The position numbers and the translations under genes are program-made. A DNA stretch of 49,746 nucleotides from contig JANQPC010000003.1 in assembly GCA_028285485.1 (NCBI GenBank), forward strand, positions 1 to 49,746, written 5' to 3'. The stretch is from Paracoccaceae bacterium. Lineage in GTDB: Bacteria; Pseudomonadota; Alphaproteobacteria; Rhodobacterales; Rhodobacteraceae. Below are positions 25,019 through 32,686 of this stretch, one piece after another. The notes under the pieces are model-generated. The model had not been told where the DNA came from and did not search any database. It saw only the letters and a program-made list of their open reading frames with translations. Within the stretch, counting starts at the first letter, position 1; each line of letters starts with the position of its first letter.

Positions 25019-25069
25019 CTGGGGGCGCCGCCCCCAGACCCCCGGGAGTATTTGAACCAAGATGAATGG
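25019..25069 (+). repeat. GC hairpin plus GAGTATTT..CCAAGATGAA intergenic repeat
   Basis: CTGGGGGC (25019-25026) pairs with GCCCCCAG (25030-25037), then CCCCCGGGAGTATTTGAACCAAGATGAATGG follows in two parts (25040-25069). The core matches the arms of the inverted pair at 5077-5132. It lies between the amidohydrolase and dihydropyrimidinase genes, inside the operon, so it does not end transcription completely. Confidence 0.75.
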
Positions 25070-25113
25070 CGGGTATGCGGCACGCATATCGGCCGGGCAA
25101 GGGAGACAGGGAT

Positions 25114-26568
25114 ATGACCACAGTCATCAAGAACGGCACTATCGTGACCGCCGATCTGACCTATGCGGGAGACGTTCTGATCGAGGATGGCACGATCGCA
25201 GAGATCGGGCCGAACCTTTCGGGCGACGAGGTGCTTGATGCGACGGGCTGCTACGTCATGCCCGGGGGGATCGATCCCCACACCCATCTCGAAATGCCCT
25301 TCATGGGCACCTATTCATCGGACGATTTCGAAAGCGGTACGCGCGCCGCGCTCTCGGGGGGCACCACGATGGTAGTGGATTTCGCGCTGCCCGCGCCCGG
25401 GCAGGGCCTGCTCGACGCGATCAAGATGTGGGATAACAAATCCACTCGCGCAAATTGCGATTACTCCTTCCACATGGCGGTCACCTGGTGGGGCGAGCAG
25501 GTCTTCAATGAAATGGAGACGGTGGTGCGCGAGCGCGGCATCAACACCTTCAAGCATTTCATGGCCTATAAGGGCGCGCTGATGGTGAACGATGACGAGA
25601 TGTTCGCCGCCTTCCAGCGCTGTGCGGAGCTTGGCGCGATCCCCCTTGTGCATGCCGAAAACGGCGATGTGGTGGCCGATCTGCAGGCCAAGCTTCTGGC
25701 CGAGGGCAATACCGGGCCCGAGGCGCATGCCTATTCGCGCCCGCCGCAGGTGGAGGGCGAGGCCACGAACCGCGCGATCATGATTGCCGATATGGCGGGC
25801 GTGCCGCTTTATGTGGTTCACGTGTCTTCCGAAGACGCGCATGAGGCGATCCGGCGCGCGCGGAGCCTTGGCAAGCGGGTTTGGGGCGAGCCGCTGATCC
25901 AGCATCTCACGCTGGATGACAGCGAATATGCGCATCCCGATTGGGATCACGCCGCGCGGCGCGTGATGTCGCCCCCGTTCCGGGACAAGACGCATCAGGA
26001 CAATCTCTGGGCCGGCCTGCAATCGGGCTCGCTGAGCGTGGTGGCCACCGATCACTGCGCGTTCACGACTGAGCAGAAGCGCTACGGCGTGGGCGATTTC
26101 ACGAAGATCCCCAACGGCACCGGGGGCCTCGAAGACCGGATGCCGATGCTTTGGACCCATGGGGTGGAAACCGGGCGGCTGACGCCGAACGAGTTTGTCG
26201 CCGTCACCTCCACCAACATCGCCAAGATCCTCAACATGTACCCCAAGAAGGGCGCGGTTCTGGTTGGCGCGGATGCCGATCTGGTTGTGTGGGATCCCTC
26301 GAAGGAAAAGACGATCAGCGCCGAGGCCCAGCAATCGGCCATCGATTACAACGTGTTCGAGGGCAAGCATGTGAAGGGGCTGCCGCGCTACACGCTGACG
26401 CGCGGGAAGGTTGCGGTGATGGACGGCGCGGTGCAGACCGAAGAGGGCCACGGCAAGTTCGTCAAGCGCGATCCGAACCAATCCGTGACCAAGGCGCTGT
26501 CTACCTGGAAGGAACTGACCGCGCCGCGGAAGGTGGAGCGCACCGGTATTCCAGCAAGCGGCGTCTAG
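25114..26568 (+). CDS. hydA: Dihydropyrimidinase (D-hydantoinase)
   Basis: A 484-residue amidohydrolase that opens dihydrouracil or dihydrothymine to N-carbamoyl-beta-amino acids. The start MTTVIKNGTIVTADLTYAGD at 25114 follows GGGAGA. The metal-site residues are visible: MPGGIDPHTHLEMPFMG (H-x-H), FKHFMAYKGALMVNDDEMF (carbamylated lysine in AYKG), LVHAENGDVV, VPLYVVHVSSEDAHE, and VATDHCAFTTEQK (Asp). It has the GVGDFTKIPNGTGGLEDRMPMLW substrate loop and VTSTNIAKILNMYPKKGAVLVGADADLVVWD, typical of the family. The order of operon genes differs from pathway order, since the third-step enzyme is encoded before it. Confidence 0.95.
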   Translation: MTTVIKNGTIVTADLTYAGDVLIEDGTIAEIGPNLSGDEVLDATGCYVMPGGIDPHTHLEMPFMGTYSSDDFESGTRAALSGGTTMVVDFALPAPGQGLLDAIKMWDNKSTRANCDYSFHMAVTWWGEQVFNEMETVVRERGINTFKHFMAYKGALMVNDDEMFAAFQRCAELGAIPLVHAENGDVVADLQAKLLAEGNTGPEAHAYSRPPQVEGEATNRAIMIADMAGVPLYVVHVSSEDAHEAIRRARSLGKRVWGEPLIQHLTLDDSEYAHPDWDHAARRVMSPPFRDKTHQDNLWAGLQSGSLSVVATDHCAFTTEQKRYGVGDFTKIPNGTGGLEDRMPMLWTHGVETGRLTPNEFVAVTSTNIAKILNMYPKKGAVLVGADADLVVWDPSKEKTISAEAQQSAIDYNVFEGKHVKGLPRYTLTRGKVAVMDGAVQTEEGHGKFVKRDPNQSVTKALSTWKELTAPRKVERTGIPASGV

Positions 26569-26644
26569 CGCCGCCTGGTGGGGCGCTTGCGGGAATCGGG
26601 CGGGCCCCGCGCCGCCCCGGATCTTGGCCTAAGAAACGGGCAAG

Positions 26645-26663
26645 TCAGGCGCGGTCTGCCTGA
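26645..26663. promoter_or_regulatory. TCAGGC-N7-GCCTGA inverted repeat in the 207-base gap before the ABC genes
   Basis: A 6-bp dyad with 7-base spacing in the region 26569-26775 between hydA and the ABC ATPase. It could be an operator for separate expression of the transporter or just a small hairpin. Nothing else is recognisable in this gap. Confidence 0.25.
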
Positions 26664-26775
26664 TCCGCGGGCGGTTTGGCCCTGAATTCTCAATGGGTTG
26701 GCTGCGGCAGGGCAGGTGCCCAAGAAAGCGGCTTTTCGCGTTGCGCCCCGGGCGCGGCTGAGGTCTGATACGCGC

Positions 26776-27612
26776 ATGCACAACGGGACAAACGTGCACA
26801 CACACGAACACGGCCATGCCCTCGGCGCTGCTGGGGATCGCCCCGCCATCGCGGCGGCGGGCGTGAACCTCACCTTCGAAACGGCCGATGGCCCGGTTCA
26901 TGCGCTCAAGGATGTGAACCTGCGCGTTGCGCCGGGGGATTTCGTATCCTTCATCGGCCCCTCGGGCTGCGGGAAAACCACGCTTCTGCGGGCCATCGCT
27001 GCGCTGGAGCATCCCACGGGCGGCACGCTTACGGTCAACGGCGTTTCGCCCGATGAGGCCCGCCGCGCGCGCGCCTATGGCTATGTGTTTCAGGCCGCGG
27101 GGCTTTACCCCTGGCGCACGATTGCCGGCAATATCCGGTTGCCGCTGGAGATCATGGGATATCCGCGTTCGGAGATGGCCGCGCGGATCGACAAGGTGCT
27201 TGCCCTTGTCGAACTCTCTGAATTTGCAAAGAAATACCCCTGGCAGCTTTCCGGCGGGATGCAGCAGCGCGCCTCGATCGCGCGCGCGCTGGCGTTCGAT
27301 GCCGACATTCTTCTGATGGACGAGCCCTTCGGCGCGCTCGATGAGATCGTGCGCGACCGGTTGAACGAAGAGCTTCTGAGCCTTTGGGCGCGTACGGAGA
27401 AGACGATCTGCTTTGTGACCCATTCGATCCCGGAGGCAGTGTATCTTTCAACCAAGATCGTGGTGATGAGCCCGCGGCCAGGGCGGATCACGGATGTGAT
27501 CGAAAGCCCACTGCCGAAGGAGCGCCCGCTCGATATCCGTGATACGCCGGAGTTTATCGCCGTTGCACATCGGGTGCGCGAAGGGCTGAAGGCGGGGCAT
27601 CTTGATGGCTGA
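26776..27612 (+). CDS. ABC transporter ATP-binding protein (SsuB/ThiZ/NrtD type)
   Basis: A 278-residue cytoplasmic ATPase of the nitrate/sulfonate/pyrimidine-precursor importer group. The start MHNGTNVHTHEHGHALG (26776) gives a His-rich N-terminal tail before the conserved domain, but a shorter start cannot be excluded. Walker A is IGPSGCGKTTLLRAI, the Q-loop VFQAAGLYPWRTI, the signature LSGGMQQRASIARAL, and Walker B ILLMDEPFGALDEIVRD. The H-loop is FVTHSIPEAVYLS. 'GLYPWRTI.gNI.LPLE' is typical for this subfamily. Its stop overlaps the next permease start by 8 bases. It follows the pyrimidine enzymes and probably drives uptake of their substrate. Confidence 0.92.
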   Translation: MHNGTNVHTHEHGHALGAAGDRPAIAAAGVNLTFETADGPVHALKDVNLRVAPGDFVSFIGPSGCGKTTLLRAIAALEHPTGGTLTVNGVSPDEARRARAYGYVFQAAGLYPWRTIAGNIRLPLEIMGYPRSEMAARIDKVLALVELSEFAKKYPWQLSGGMQQRASIARALAFDADILLMDEPFGALDEIVRDRLNEELLSLWARTEKTICFVTHSIPEAVYLSTKIVVMSPRPGRITDVIESPLPKERPLDIRDTPEFIAVAHRVREGLKAGHLDG

Positions 27613-28594
27613 CGCGGCGCTGGGCCACGCCCCCCGCGCGGGCGGGGCGGGCACGGGGCTGCTGCGCCGTGCGCTGGCGGGCACCACGCTCCCGGTATTG
27701 ACCGTGATCGCCGCAATCCTTGCGCTGTGGTATGCCGCCTGCATTCCCATGAACATCCATGGCACGGTGAACATGGCCCGCGCCCACGGGTTTGAGGCGG
27801 TGCCGGCCAGCCGGGGCGAGCGCCGCAACATGGGAGCATTTGAGCTTGTGGCGCTGAACCCCGCCGCCATCCCCCATGTGTGGAGCGCCGAGAAACCGCG
27901 CCTGCCCGCGCCGCACCAGGTGGGAGCCGAGATCTGGCGCACCGTGGCGCTGACCGCGCCGAACGATCCCCGCGGGCTGATCTACCACGCCTGGGTCACC
28001 CTTTCGGCCACTGCCTTAGGCTTTCTGATCGGGATGGGCCTTGGCATCCTTCTGGCCATCGGAATCGTGCATAACCGCGCGATGGATCTTTCGGTGATGC
28101 CCTGGGCGATTGCGAGCCAGACGATCCCCATCCTCGCCATCGCGCCCATGGTGATCGTTGTGCTGGCGAGCGTGGGGCTGACGGGCCTTTTGCCCAAGGC
28201 GCTGATCGCGGCCTACCTGAGCTTTTTTCCGGTGGTGGTGGGCATGGTGAAGGGGCTGCGCAGCCCCGATGCGATGCAGCTTGATCTTCTGCGCACCTAT
28301 AGCGCCAGCCCGATGCAGGTGCTGTTGCGCCTGCGCCTTCCGGCCTCGATGCCCTACCTCTTTACCTCGCTGAAGATCGGTGCGGCGGCGAGCCTTGTGG
28401 GCACCATCGTGGGGGAGCTACCCACGGGCGGTGCGGGGCTTGGTGCGCGGCTGCTTGCGGGCAGCTACTTCGGGCAGACGATCCAGATCTGGTCTGCCCT
28501 CTTCGTGGCCGCCTTCCTTGCGGCGCTGCTTGTGGGCGCCATCGGCGCGGTACAGGGCGCCACGCTGAGGCGCATGGGAATGGCGGCGCGGTGA
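27605..28594 (+). CDS. ABC transporter permease (SsuC/ThiX-like), first of two
   Basis: A 329-residue inner-membrane protein beginning MADAALGHAPRAGGAG at 27605 (ATG inside the end of the ATPase gene). It has six or seven membrane segments. The first (LPVLTVIAAILALWYAACIPM) is followed by a periplasmic stretch of about 80 residues. The conserved cytoplasmic loop contacting the ATPase is visible as LDLLRTYSASPMQVLLRLRLPASMPYLFTSLKIGAAASLVG, the 'eaa....ga.......i.lP' EAA motif. It has VGMVKGLRSPDAMQ, typical of the SsuC group. The GTG start of the next permease overlaps its stop by 4 bases. Two unlike permeases imply a heterodimeric channel. Confidence 0.92.
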   Translation: MADAALGHAPRAGGAGTGLLRRALAGTTLPVLTVIAAILALWYAACIPMNIHGTVNMARAHGFEAVPASRGERRNMGAFELVALNPAAIPHVWSAEKPRLPAPHQVGAEIWRTVALTAPNDPRGLIYHAWVTLSATALGFLIGMGLGILLAIGIVHNRAMDLSVMPWAIASQTIPILAIAPMVIVVLASVGLTGLLPKALIAAYLSFFPVVVGMVKGLRSPDAMQLDLLRTYSASPMQVLLRLRLPASMPYLFTSLKIGAAASLVGTIVGELPTGGAGLGARLLAGSYFGQTIQIWSALFVAAFLAALLVGAIGAVQGATLRRMGMAAR

Positions 28595-29490
28595 CGGCGG
28601 TTCGGGCCCCATATGCATTGGCCGCGCTGGTGGTGGCGCTGGGCGCGCTGATCGATACGCGCCTGGCGCTTGTTCTCGCGGGCTGGCTGGCGGCCTGGGG
28701 CGCCAATGCCTGGATCGCGCAGCAGGGCGGGCCTGCCGCGCGCTGGCTTGTGCCCGCGATCTTCGGGATCACCCTGATCGCGATCTGGGAAGCGGTGGTG
28801 CAGCTTTTCAACGTACCCTTCGTGATCCTGCCGCCGCCAAGCGCAGTGGCGGATCGGATCGCGGCCTCAACCGATCTGCTCTACGCCGATTTCATGCAGA
28901 CCTTCGTGAAAGGCGCGCTTTCGGGCTATGCGATGGGCGTTGTTGCGGGCTTTGCCGTGGCGTTGGTGGCCGATCGGTTCGATTTTCTCCGCAGGGGCCT
29001 TCTGCCGGTGGGCAACATGATGGCGGCGCTGCCGATTGTGGGCACCGCGCCGATCTTCGTGATGTGGTTCGGCTCGAACTGGGAATCGAAGGCGGCGGTT
29101 GTTTTCACGATGGTGTTCTTCCCGGTGCTGGTGAACACGGTGCAGGGGCTGAAGGAAGCCACGGCCCAGCAGCGCGATCTGATGGCAACCTACGCCGCGA
29201 GCTATGGCCAAACGCTTTGGCGCCTGCGCCTGCCCGCGGCCATGCCATTCATCTTCAACGGGCTCAAGATCGGCTCCACCCTCGCGCTCATCGGCGCGAT
29301 CGTGGCGGAGTTTTTCGGCTCACCCATCGTGGGCATGGGGTTCCGGATTTCGACAAGCGTGGGAACCTTGGCCCTGGATATGGTCTGGGCCGAAATTGCG
29401 ATCGCGGCACTGGCCGGATCGCTTTTCTACGGCGCCGTCGCGCTTACCGAGCGGGCGGTGACGTTCTGGCATCCGTCGCAAAGACGGTGA
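28591..29490 (+). CDS. ABC transporter permease (SsuC/ThiX-like), second of two
   Basis: A 299-residue inner-membrane protein starting at GTG 28591, four bases overlapping the previous stop. Hydrophobic segments occur from the first residues (ALAALVVALGALIDTRLALVLAGWLAAW) on. The core has the 'VILPPPSAVADRI' opening of this permease family, then GFAVALVADR, PIVGTAPIFVMWFGSNWESK, and the EAA loop DLMATYAASYGQTLWRLRLPAAMPFIFNGLKIGSTLALIG. The final GMGFRISTSVGTLALDMVWAEIAIA segment is also typical. It pairs with the first permease; the binding-protein gene starts 28 bases later. Confidence 0.92.
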   Translation: MTAVRAPYALAALVVALGALIDTRLALVLAGWLAAWGANAWIAQQGGPAARWLVPAIFGITLIAIWEAVVQLFNVPFVILPPPSAVADRIAASTDLLYADFMQTFVKGALSGYAMGVVAGFAVALVADRFDFLRRGLLPVGNMMAALPIVGTAPIFVMWFGSNWESKAAVVFTMVFFPVLVNTVQGLKEATAQQRDLMATYAASYGQTLWRLRLPAAMPFIFNGLKIGSTLALIGAIVAEFFGSPIVGMGFRISTSVGTLALDMVWAEIAIAALAGSLFYGAVALTERAVTFWHPSQRR

Positions 29491-29518
29491 CGACGACACT
29501 CACAACGGGAGCATGAGT

Positions 29519-30523
29519 ATGAAGACAGTATTTGCAAGCCTAGCGGCGCTTGGGATGACGGCGGGCGGCGCGCTGGCGGACGGGCATCTCGATAGCCTGA
29601 CGATGCAGCTCAAATGGGTAACCCAAGGCCAGTTCGCGGGTTACTTCGTGGCCAAGGACAAGGGCTTTTACGAAGCCGAGGGGCTGGATGTGACGATCAA
29701 CCCCGGCGGGCCAGATATCGCGCCCGAGCAGGTGATCGCCGGTGGGGGTGCCGACGTGATCACCACCTGGCTGCCCGCGGCGCTGGCCGCCCGCGAACGT
29801 GGCGTACCGCTCACCAACATCGCCCAGCCCTTCAAGGCGGGCGGGCTTCAGGTGAACTGCCTGAAGGAGAACGGCGTTGAAACCCCCGCCGATTTCCCGG
29901 GCAAAACGATGGGCGTCTGGTTCTTCGGCAACGAATATCCGTTCTACGCCTGGATGGCCTCGCTTGGCATCGAAACCGACGGGGCGGATGACAACGGGGT
30001 GACGGTGATCAAGCAGGCCTTCTCTGCCGAGCCGCTGATTCAGGGCGAGGCGGATTGTATCTCGACGATGACCTATAACGAGTACCGCCAGATCCTGCAG
30101 GCCGGGATCGGCGAGGAAGAACTGGTAACTTTCAACTTCCTCGAAGAGGGTTTCGGCGTTCTGGAAGACGGCATCTACGTGATGGAAGACCGGCTTGCCG
30201 ACCCTGAGTTCAAGGATCAGATGGTGCGCTTCGTGCGGGCCACGATGCAGGGCTGGCAATATGCGGTGGCCAACCCCGAGGAGGCCGCGCAGATCGTGCT
30301 CGACAACGATGAAAGCGGTGCGCAAACGCTCGATCACCAGCTTTACATGGTGGGTGAGGTGGCCAAGCTGATCGGTGATTCAGACGGAACGCTGGATCCG
30401 GCCGATTTCGATCAAACCGTTGCCACGCTTCTGGGCGCGGTTTCGGCCGAAAACCCCGCGATCACGAAGGCGCCCGAGGGCATGGCCTGGACGCATGATG
30501 TGACGGACGCGGCGCTGAACTAA
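29519..30523 (+). CDS. ABC transporter substrate-binding protein, NMT1/THI5-like
   Basis: A 334-residue exported binding protein. MKTVFASLAALGMTAGGALADGH gives a signal peptide cleaved near ALA-DG. The ATG at 29519 fits the GGGAG site better than one 6 bases earlier. The mature sequence begins LTMQLKWVTQGQFAGYFVAKDKGFYEAEGLDVTINPGG, the hallmark of NMT1-like proteins that bind thiamin pyrimidine (HMP precursor), riboflavin or related compounds. GKTMGVWFFGNEYPFYAW and DCISTMTYNEYRQ are also typical of the ThiY group. Given the operon, the ligand may be uracil, thymine, dihydropyrimidine or a similar ring, which is inference. Confidence 0.9.
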   Translation: MKTVFASLAALGMTAGGALADGHLDSLTMQLKWVTQGQFAGYFVAKDKGFYEAEGLDVTINPGGPDIAPEQVIAGGGADVITTWLPAALAARERGVPLTNIAQPFKAGGLQVNCLKENGVETPADFPGKTMGVWFFGNEYPFYAWMASLGIETDGADDNGVTVIKQAFSAEPLIQGEADCISTMTYNEYRQILQAGIGEEELVTFNFLEEGFGVLEDGIYVMEDRLADPEFKDQMVRFVRATMQGWQYAVANPEEAAQIVLDNDESGAQTLDHQLYMVGEVAKLIGDSDGTLDPADFDQTVATLLGAVSAENPAITKAPEGMAWTHDVTDAALN

Positions 30524-30545
30524 GCCCGCCACCCAAAGCGCACGT

Positions 30546-30580
30546 GCCCCGGGCCCTCGCCGGCCCGGGGCTATTTTTTT
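30546..30580 (+). terminator. Strong intrinsic terminator ending the pyrimidine catabolism/transport operon
   Basis: A perfect 10-bp stem GCCCCGGGCC/GGCCCGGGGC (30546-30555, 30562-30571), a 6-base loop, then TA and seven T residues (30574-30580). It lies 22 bases after the binding-protein stop; ggt ends convergently at 30591. Confidence 0.9.
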
Positions 30581-30590
30581 GCCACTCGGC

Positions 30591-32384
30591 CTATTCGCCC
30601 AAGGCGATGCCTTCGCGCCGGGGATCTGCGCCGCCGCTCAAGGTATCGGACACCGCAATGGCGTGCAGGCCCGAGGTCAGCCCGCGGATATTGACCTCAA
30701 AGCCCATTTCCGCCAGCGGCGCTTCGAGCGCCAGCGCGCCTGTGCCGTCTTCAAGATCGTAGGTGCCGAAGCGGTTCACGAGGTGGGGCTGGGCCACCGC
30801 CTGCTGAACATCGAACCCCCAATCGATATGGGCGATGATCGCCTTGGCCACATAGCCGATGATCCGGCTGCCGCCGGGCGAGCCGATCACAAGGCTTGGC
30901 GCGCCATCCTCCAGAACGATGGTGGGCGACATTGAGGAACGCGGGCGCTTCCCGGGCTCCACCCGATTGGCGATCGGCACCCCGTCCCTGTGGCTCCGGA
31001 AGGAGAAATCGGTCAACTCATTATTGAGAAGGAAGCCGCGCACCATGAGGCGCGAGCCGAAGCCGTTTTCGATGGTCGTCGTCATCGAAAGCGCGTTGCC
31101 ATATTGATCCACGATCGAGATATGCGACGTACCGGGCCGTTCGGGCGACGTATCATCGGCCAGAAGCATGGCGTGATCCCATTCCGGCATCCCAGGCTCA
31201 ACATCCGTGAGGGCCGCCTCGCCGCCAAGAAGCGCCGCGCGGGCATCAAGATAATCTTCCGCGACCAGCCCTGCCGTTGGCATGGGTACAAAATCACTGT
31301 CGGCCATGTAGCGCCCGCGATCGGCGAAGGCGAGGCGTGAGGCATCGCCGATCAGGCGCCACGCTTCGGGGTTGCCCGAGCCGAGCGCGGCAAGATCGTA
31401 ACGGTCAAGCATTCCGAGGATCTGGCCCACGGTGAGTGCGCCGGATGAGGGCGGGCCCATACCGCAAACGTCGCGGCCCCGATACGGCACGCATACCGCA
31501 GGGCGCTCGATCACATCGTAGATCGCAAGATCGGTGGCGCTGAGCGTGCCGGGGTTGCCCGCGGCGGTGCGCACTGTGGCCACGATATCGTCGGCAATGG
31601 CGCCGGTGTAGAAGATATCGGTGCCATGGGCCGCGATCAGGCGCAGGGTGTTGGCATAGTCTTCGTTCACCAGCCGGGCGCCCGGCTGCAAGGGCTCGCC
31701 GCCCGGAAGGAAATAATCCGCCGTCGTTCCGTAGGTTTGCAGAAGGTCCGCGCCCCCGGCGATGGAGCCCGCAAGCCGCTCGGAAACGGTGAAGCCCTCG
31801 TCGGCCAGCGAGATGGCGTGTTCAAAGAGCCCGCCCCATGCGGCACGGCCCCAGCGGGCATGGGCCTCTTCCATCAGTTTGGGTGTGCCCGGCGTGCCCA
31901 CCGAGCGCCCGCCAACCACGGCATCCCAGAACCCCATCGGTTCGCCATCCGCCGTTTGGAAGAGGGTGGGAGTTACCGCGAGCGGGGCCGTTTCGCGCCC
32001 GTCAAGGGTGGTGACCTCGCCAGAACCTGCATCGTACCACACAAGAAACGCGCCGCCGCCGAGGCCCGAGGATTGCGGCTCCACAAGCCCCAGCACGGCC
32101 TGAACGGCCACCATGGCATCGGCTGCCGTGCCGCCCGCGCGCAAGACCGCAGCGCCCGCTTCCACGGCCAGCGGGTTGGCAGCGGCCACCATCCAGTTTT
32201 CTGCCGTGACCGGCGTACCGGCATTTTTCGCAGCCAGCGCGGCGGAGGCTGCGTCCGACAGCCCGGCGAAAGCCGAAAGCGCTGTATCGGGTTCGGGCGC
32301 CACGGCATCCGCCGTCTGCTGTGCAAAAAGCGGCGCCGCGAGAAGGCCCAGTGCCGCCACGGATGAAAGAAACATGCGTGTCAT
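30591..32384 (-). CDS. ggt: Gamma-glutamyltransferase (periplasmic, autoprocessing)
   Basis: A 597-residue Ntn-hydrolase that cleaves glutathione and other gamma-glutamyl compounds. The start MTRMFLSSVAALGLL at 32384 follows AAAGGGG and gives a signal peptide ending near LFAQQ. Large-subunit features are AAANPLAVEAGAAVLRAGGTAADAMVA, with the following GLGGGAFLVWYDA and DGRETAP. The autocatalytic cleavage site is before Thr419 in PERPGTSHISIVDQYGNALSMTTTIEN. Small-subunit motifs are NNELTDFSF, RPRSSMSPTIV and GSPGGSRIIGYV. The length is normal. It stands alone, convergent with the pyrimidine operon. Confidence 0.95.
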   Translation of the reverse strand: MTRMFLSSVAALGLLAAPLFAQQTADAVAPEPDTALSAFAGLSDAASAALAAKNAGTPVTAENWMVAAANPLAVEAGAAVLRAGGTAADAMVAVQAVLGLVEPQSSGLGGGAFLVWYDAGSGEVTTLDGRETAPLAVTPTLFQTADGEPMGFWDAVVGGRSVGTPGTPKLMEEAHARWGRAAWGGLFEHAISLADEGFTVSERLAGSIAGGADLLQTYGTTADYFLPGGEPLQPGARLVNEDYANTLRLIAAHGTDIFYTGAIADDIVATVRTAAGNPGTLSATDLAIYDVIERPAVCVPYRGRDVCGMGPPSSGALTVGQILGMLDRYDLAALGSGNPEAWRLIGDASRLAFADRGRYMADSDFVPMPTAGLVAEDYLDARAALLGGEAALTDVEPGMPEWDHAMLLADDTSPERPGTSHISIVDQYGNALSMTTTIENGFGSRLMVRGFLLNNELTDFSFRSHRDGVPIANRVEPGKRPRSSMSPTIVLEDGAPSLVIGSPGGSRIIGYVAKAIIAHIDWGFDVQQAVAQPHLVNRFGTYDLEDGTGALALEAPLAEMGFEVNIRGLTSGLHAIAVSDTLSGGADPRREGIALGE

Positions 32385-32686
32385 GGAGTACCCCTTTCGC
32401 TGAATGCCACGATGCTGACGTGGCGCGGGAAAAATGCAATGGCTGACATGGGCAGGCAGTGCGGGCGGGCGTGGCAAGAACTGTCGGCAATCATCGCACC
32501 CTCGGGCGAAAACACCCCGGCGGCGCTGGACAGGCCCCTGCGCCTTGCGTAATCAGCCAGCACGAACAATCGTAACGCGAAGGCGCTTTCGCCATGGTGA
32601 TGCCAGAGTTGGGCTAAGCCCCGGGCCTTGAGCCACTCCAACACGCCGTTTCTCTCGCAACCGAGGGCCGGGTGACCGGCCGCGTT
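32385..32686. other. Divergent intergenic region between ggt and the MATE gene
   Basis: This 302-base stretch has to contain the promoters of both divergent genes. I see no clear sigma-70 pair, riboswitch or strong palindrome. A minus-strand frame (32381-32644, 87 codons) is open here, but it overlaps the ggt start, is not recognisable and is not called as a gene. Confidence 0.5.

Noticed and set aside
32381-32644. Minus-strand open frame of 87 codons upstream of ggt
   Set aside because: It runs into the ggt start region, has no recognisable domain and no good ribosome binding site. It is more likely chance in GC-rich DNA or a decayed remnant.
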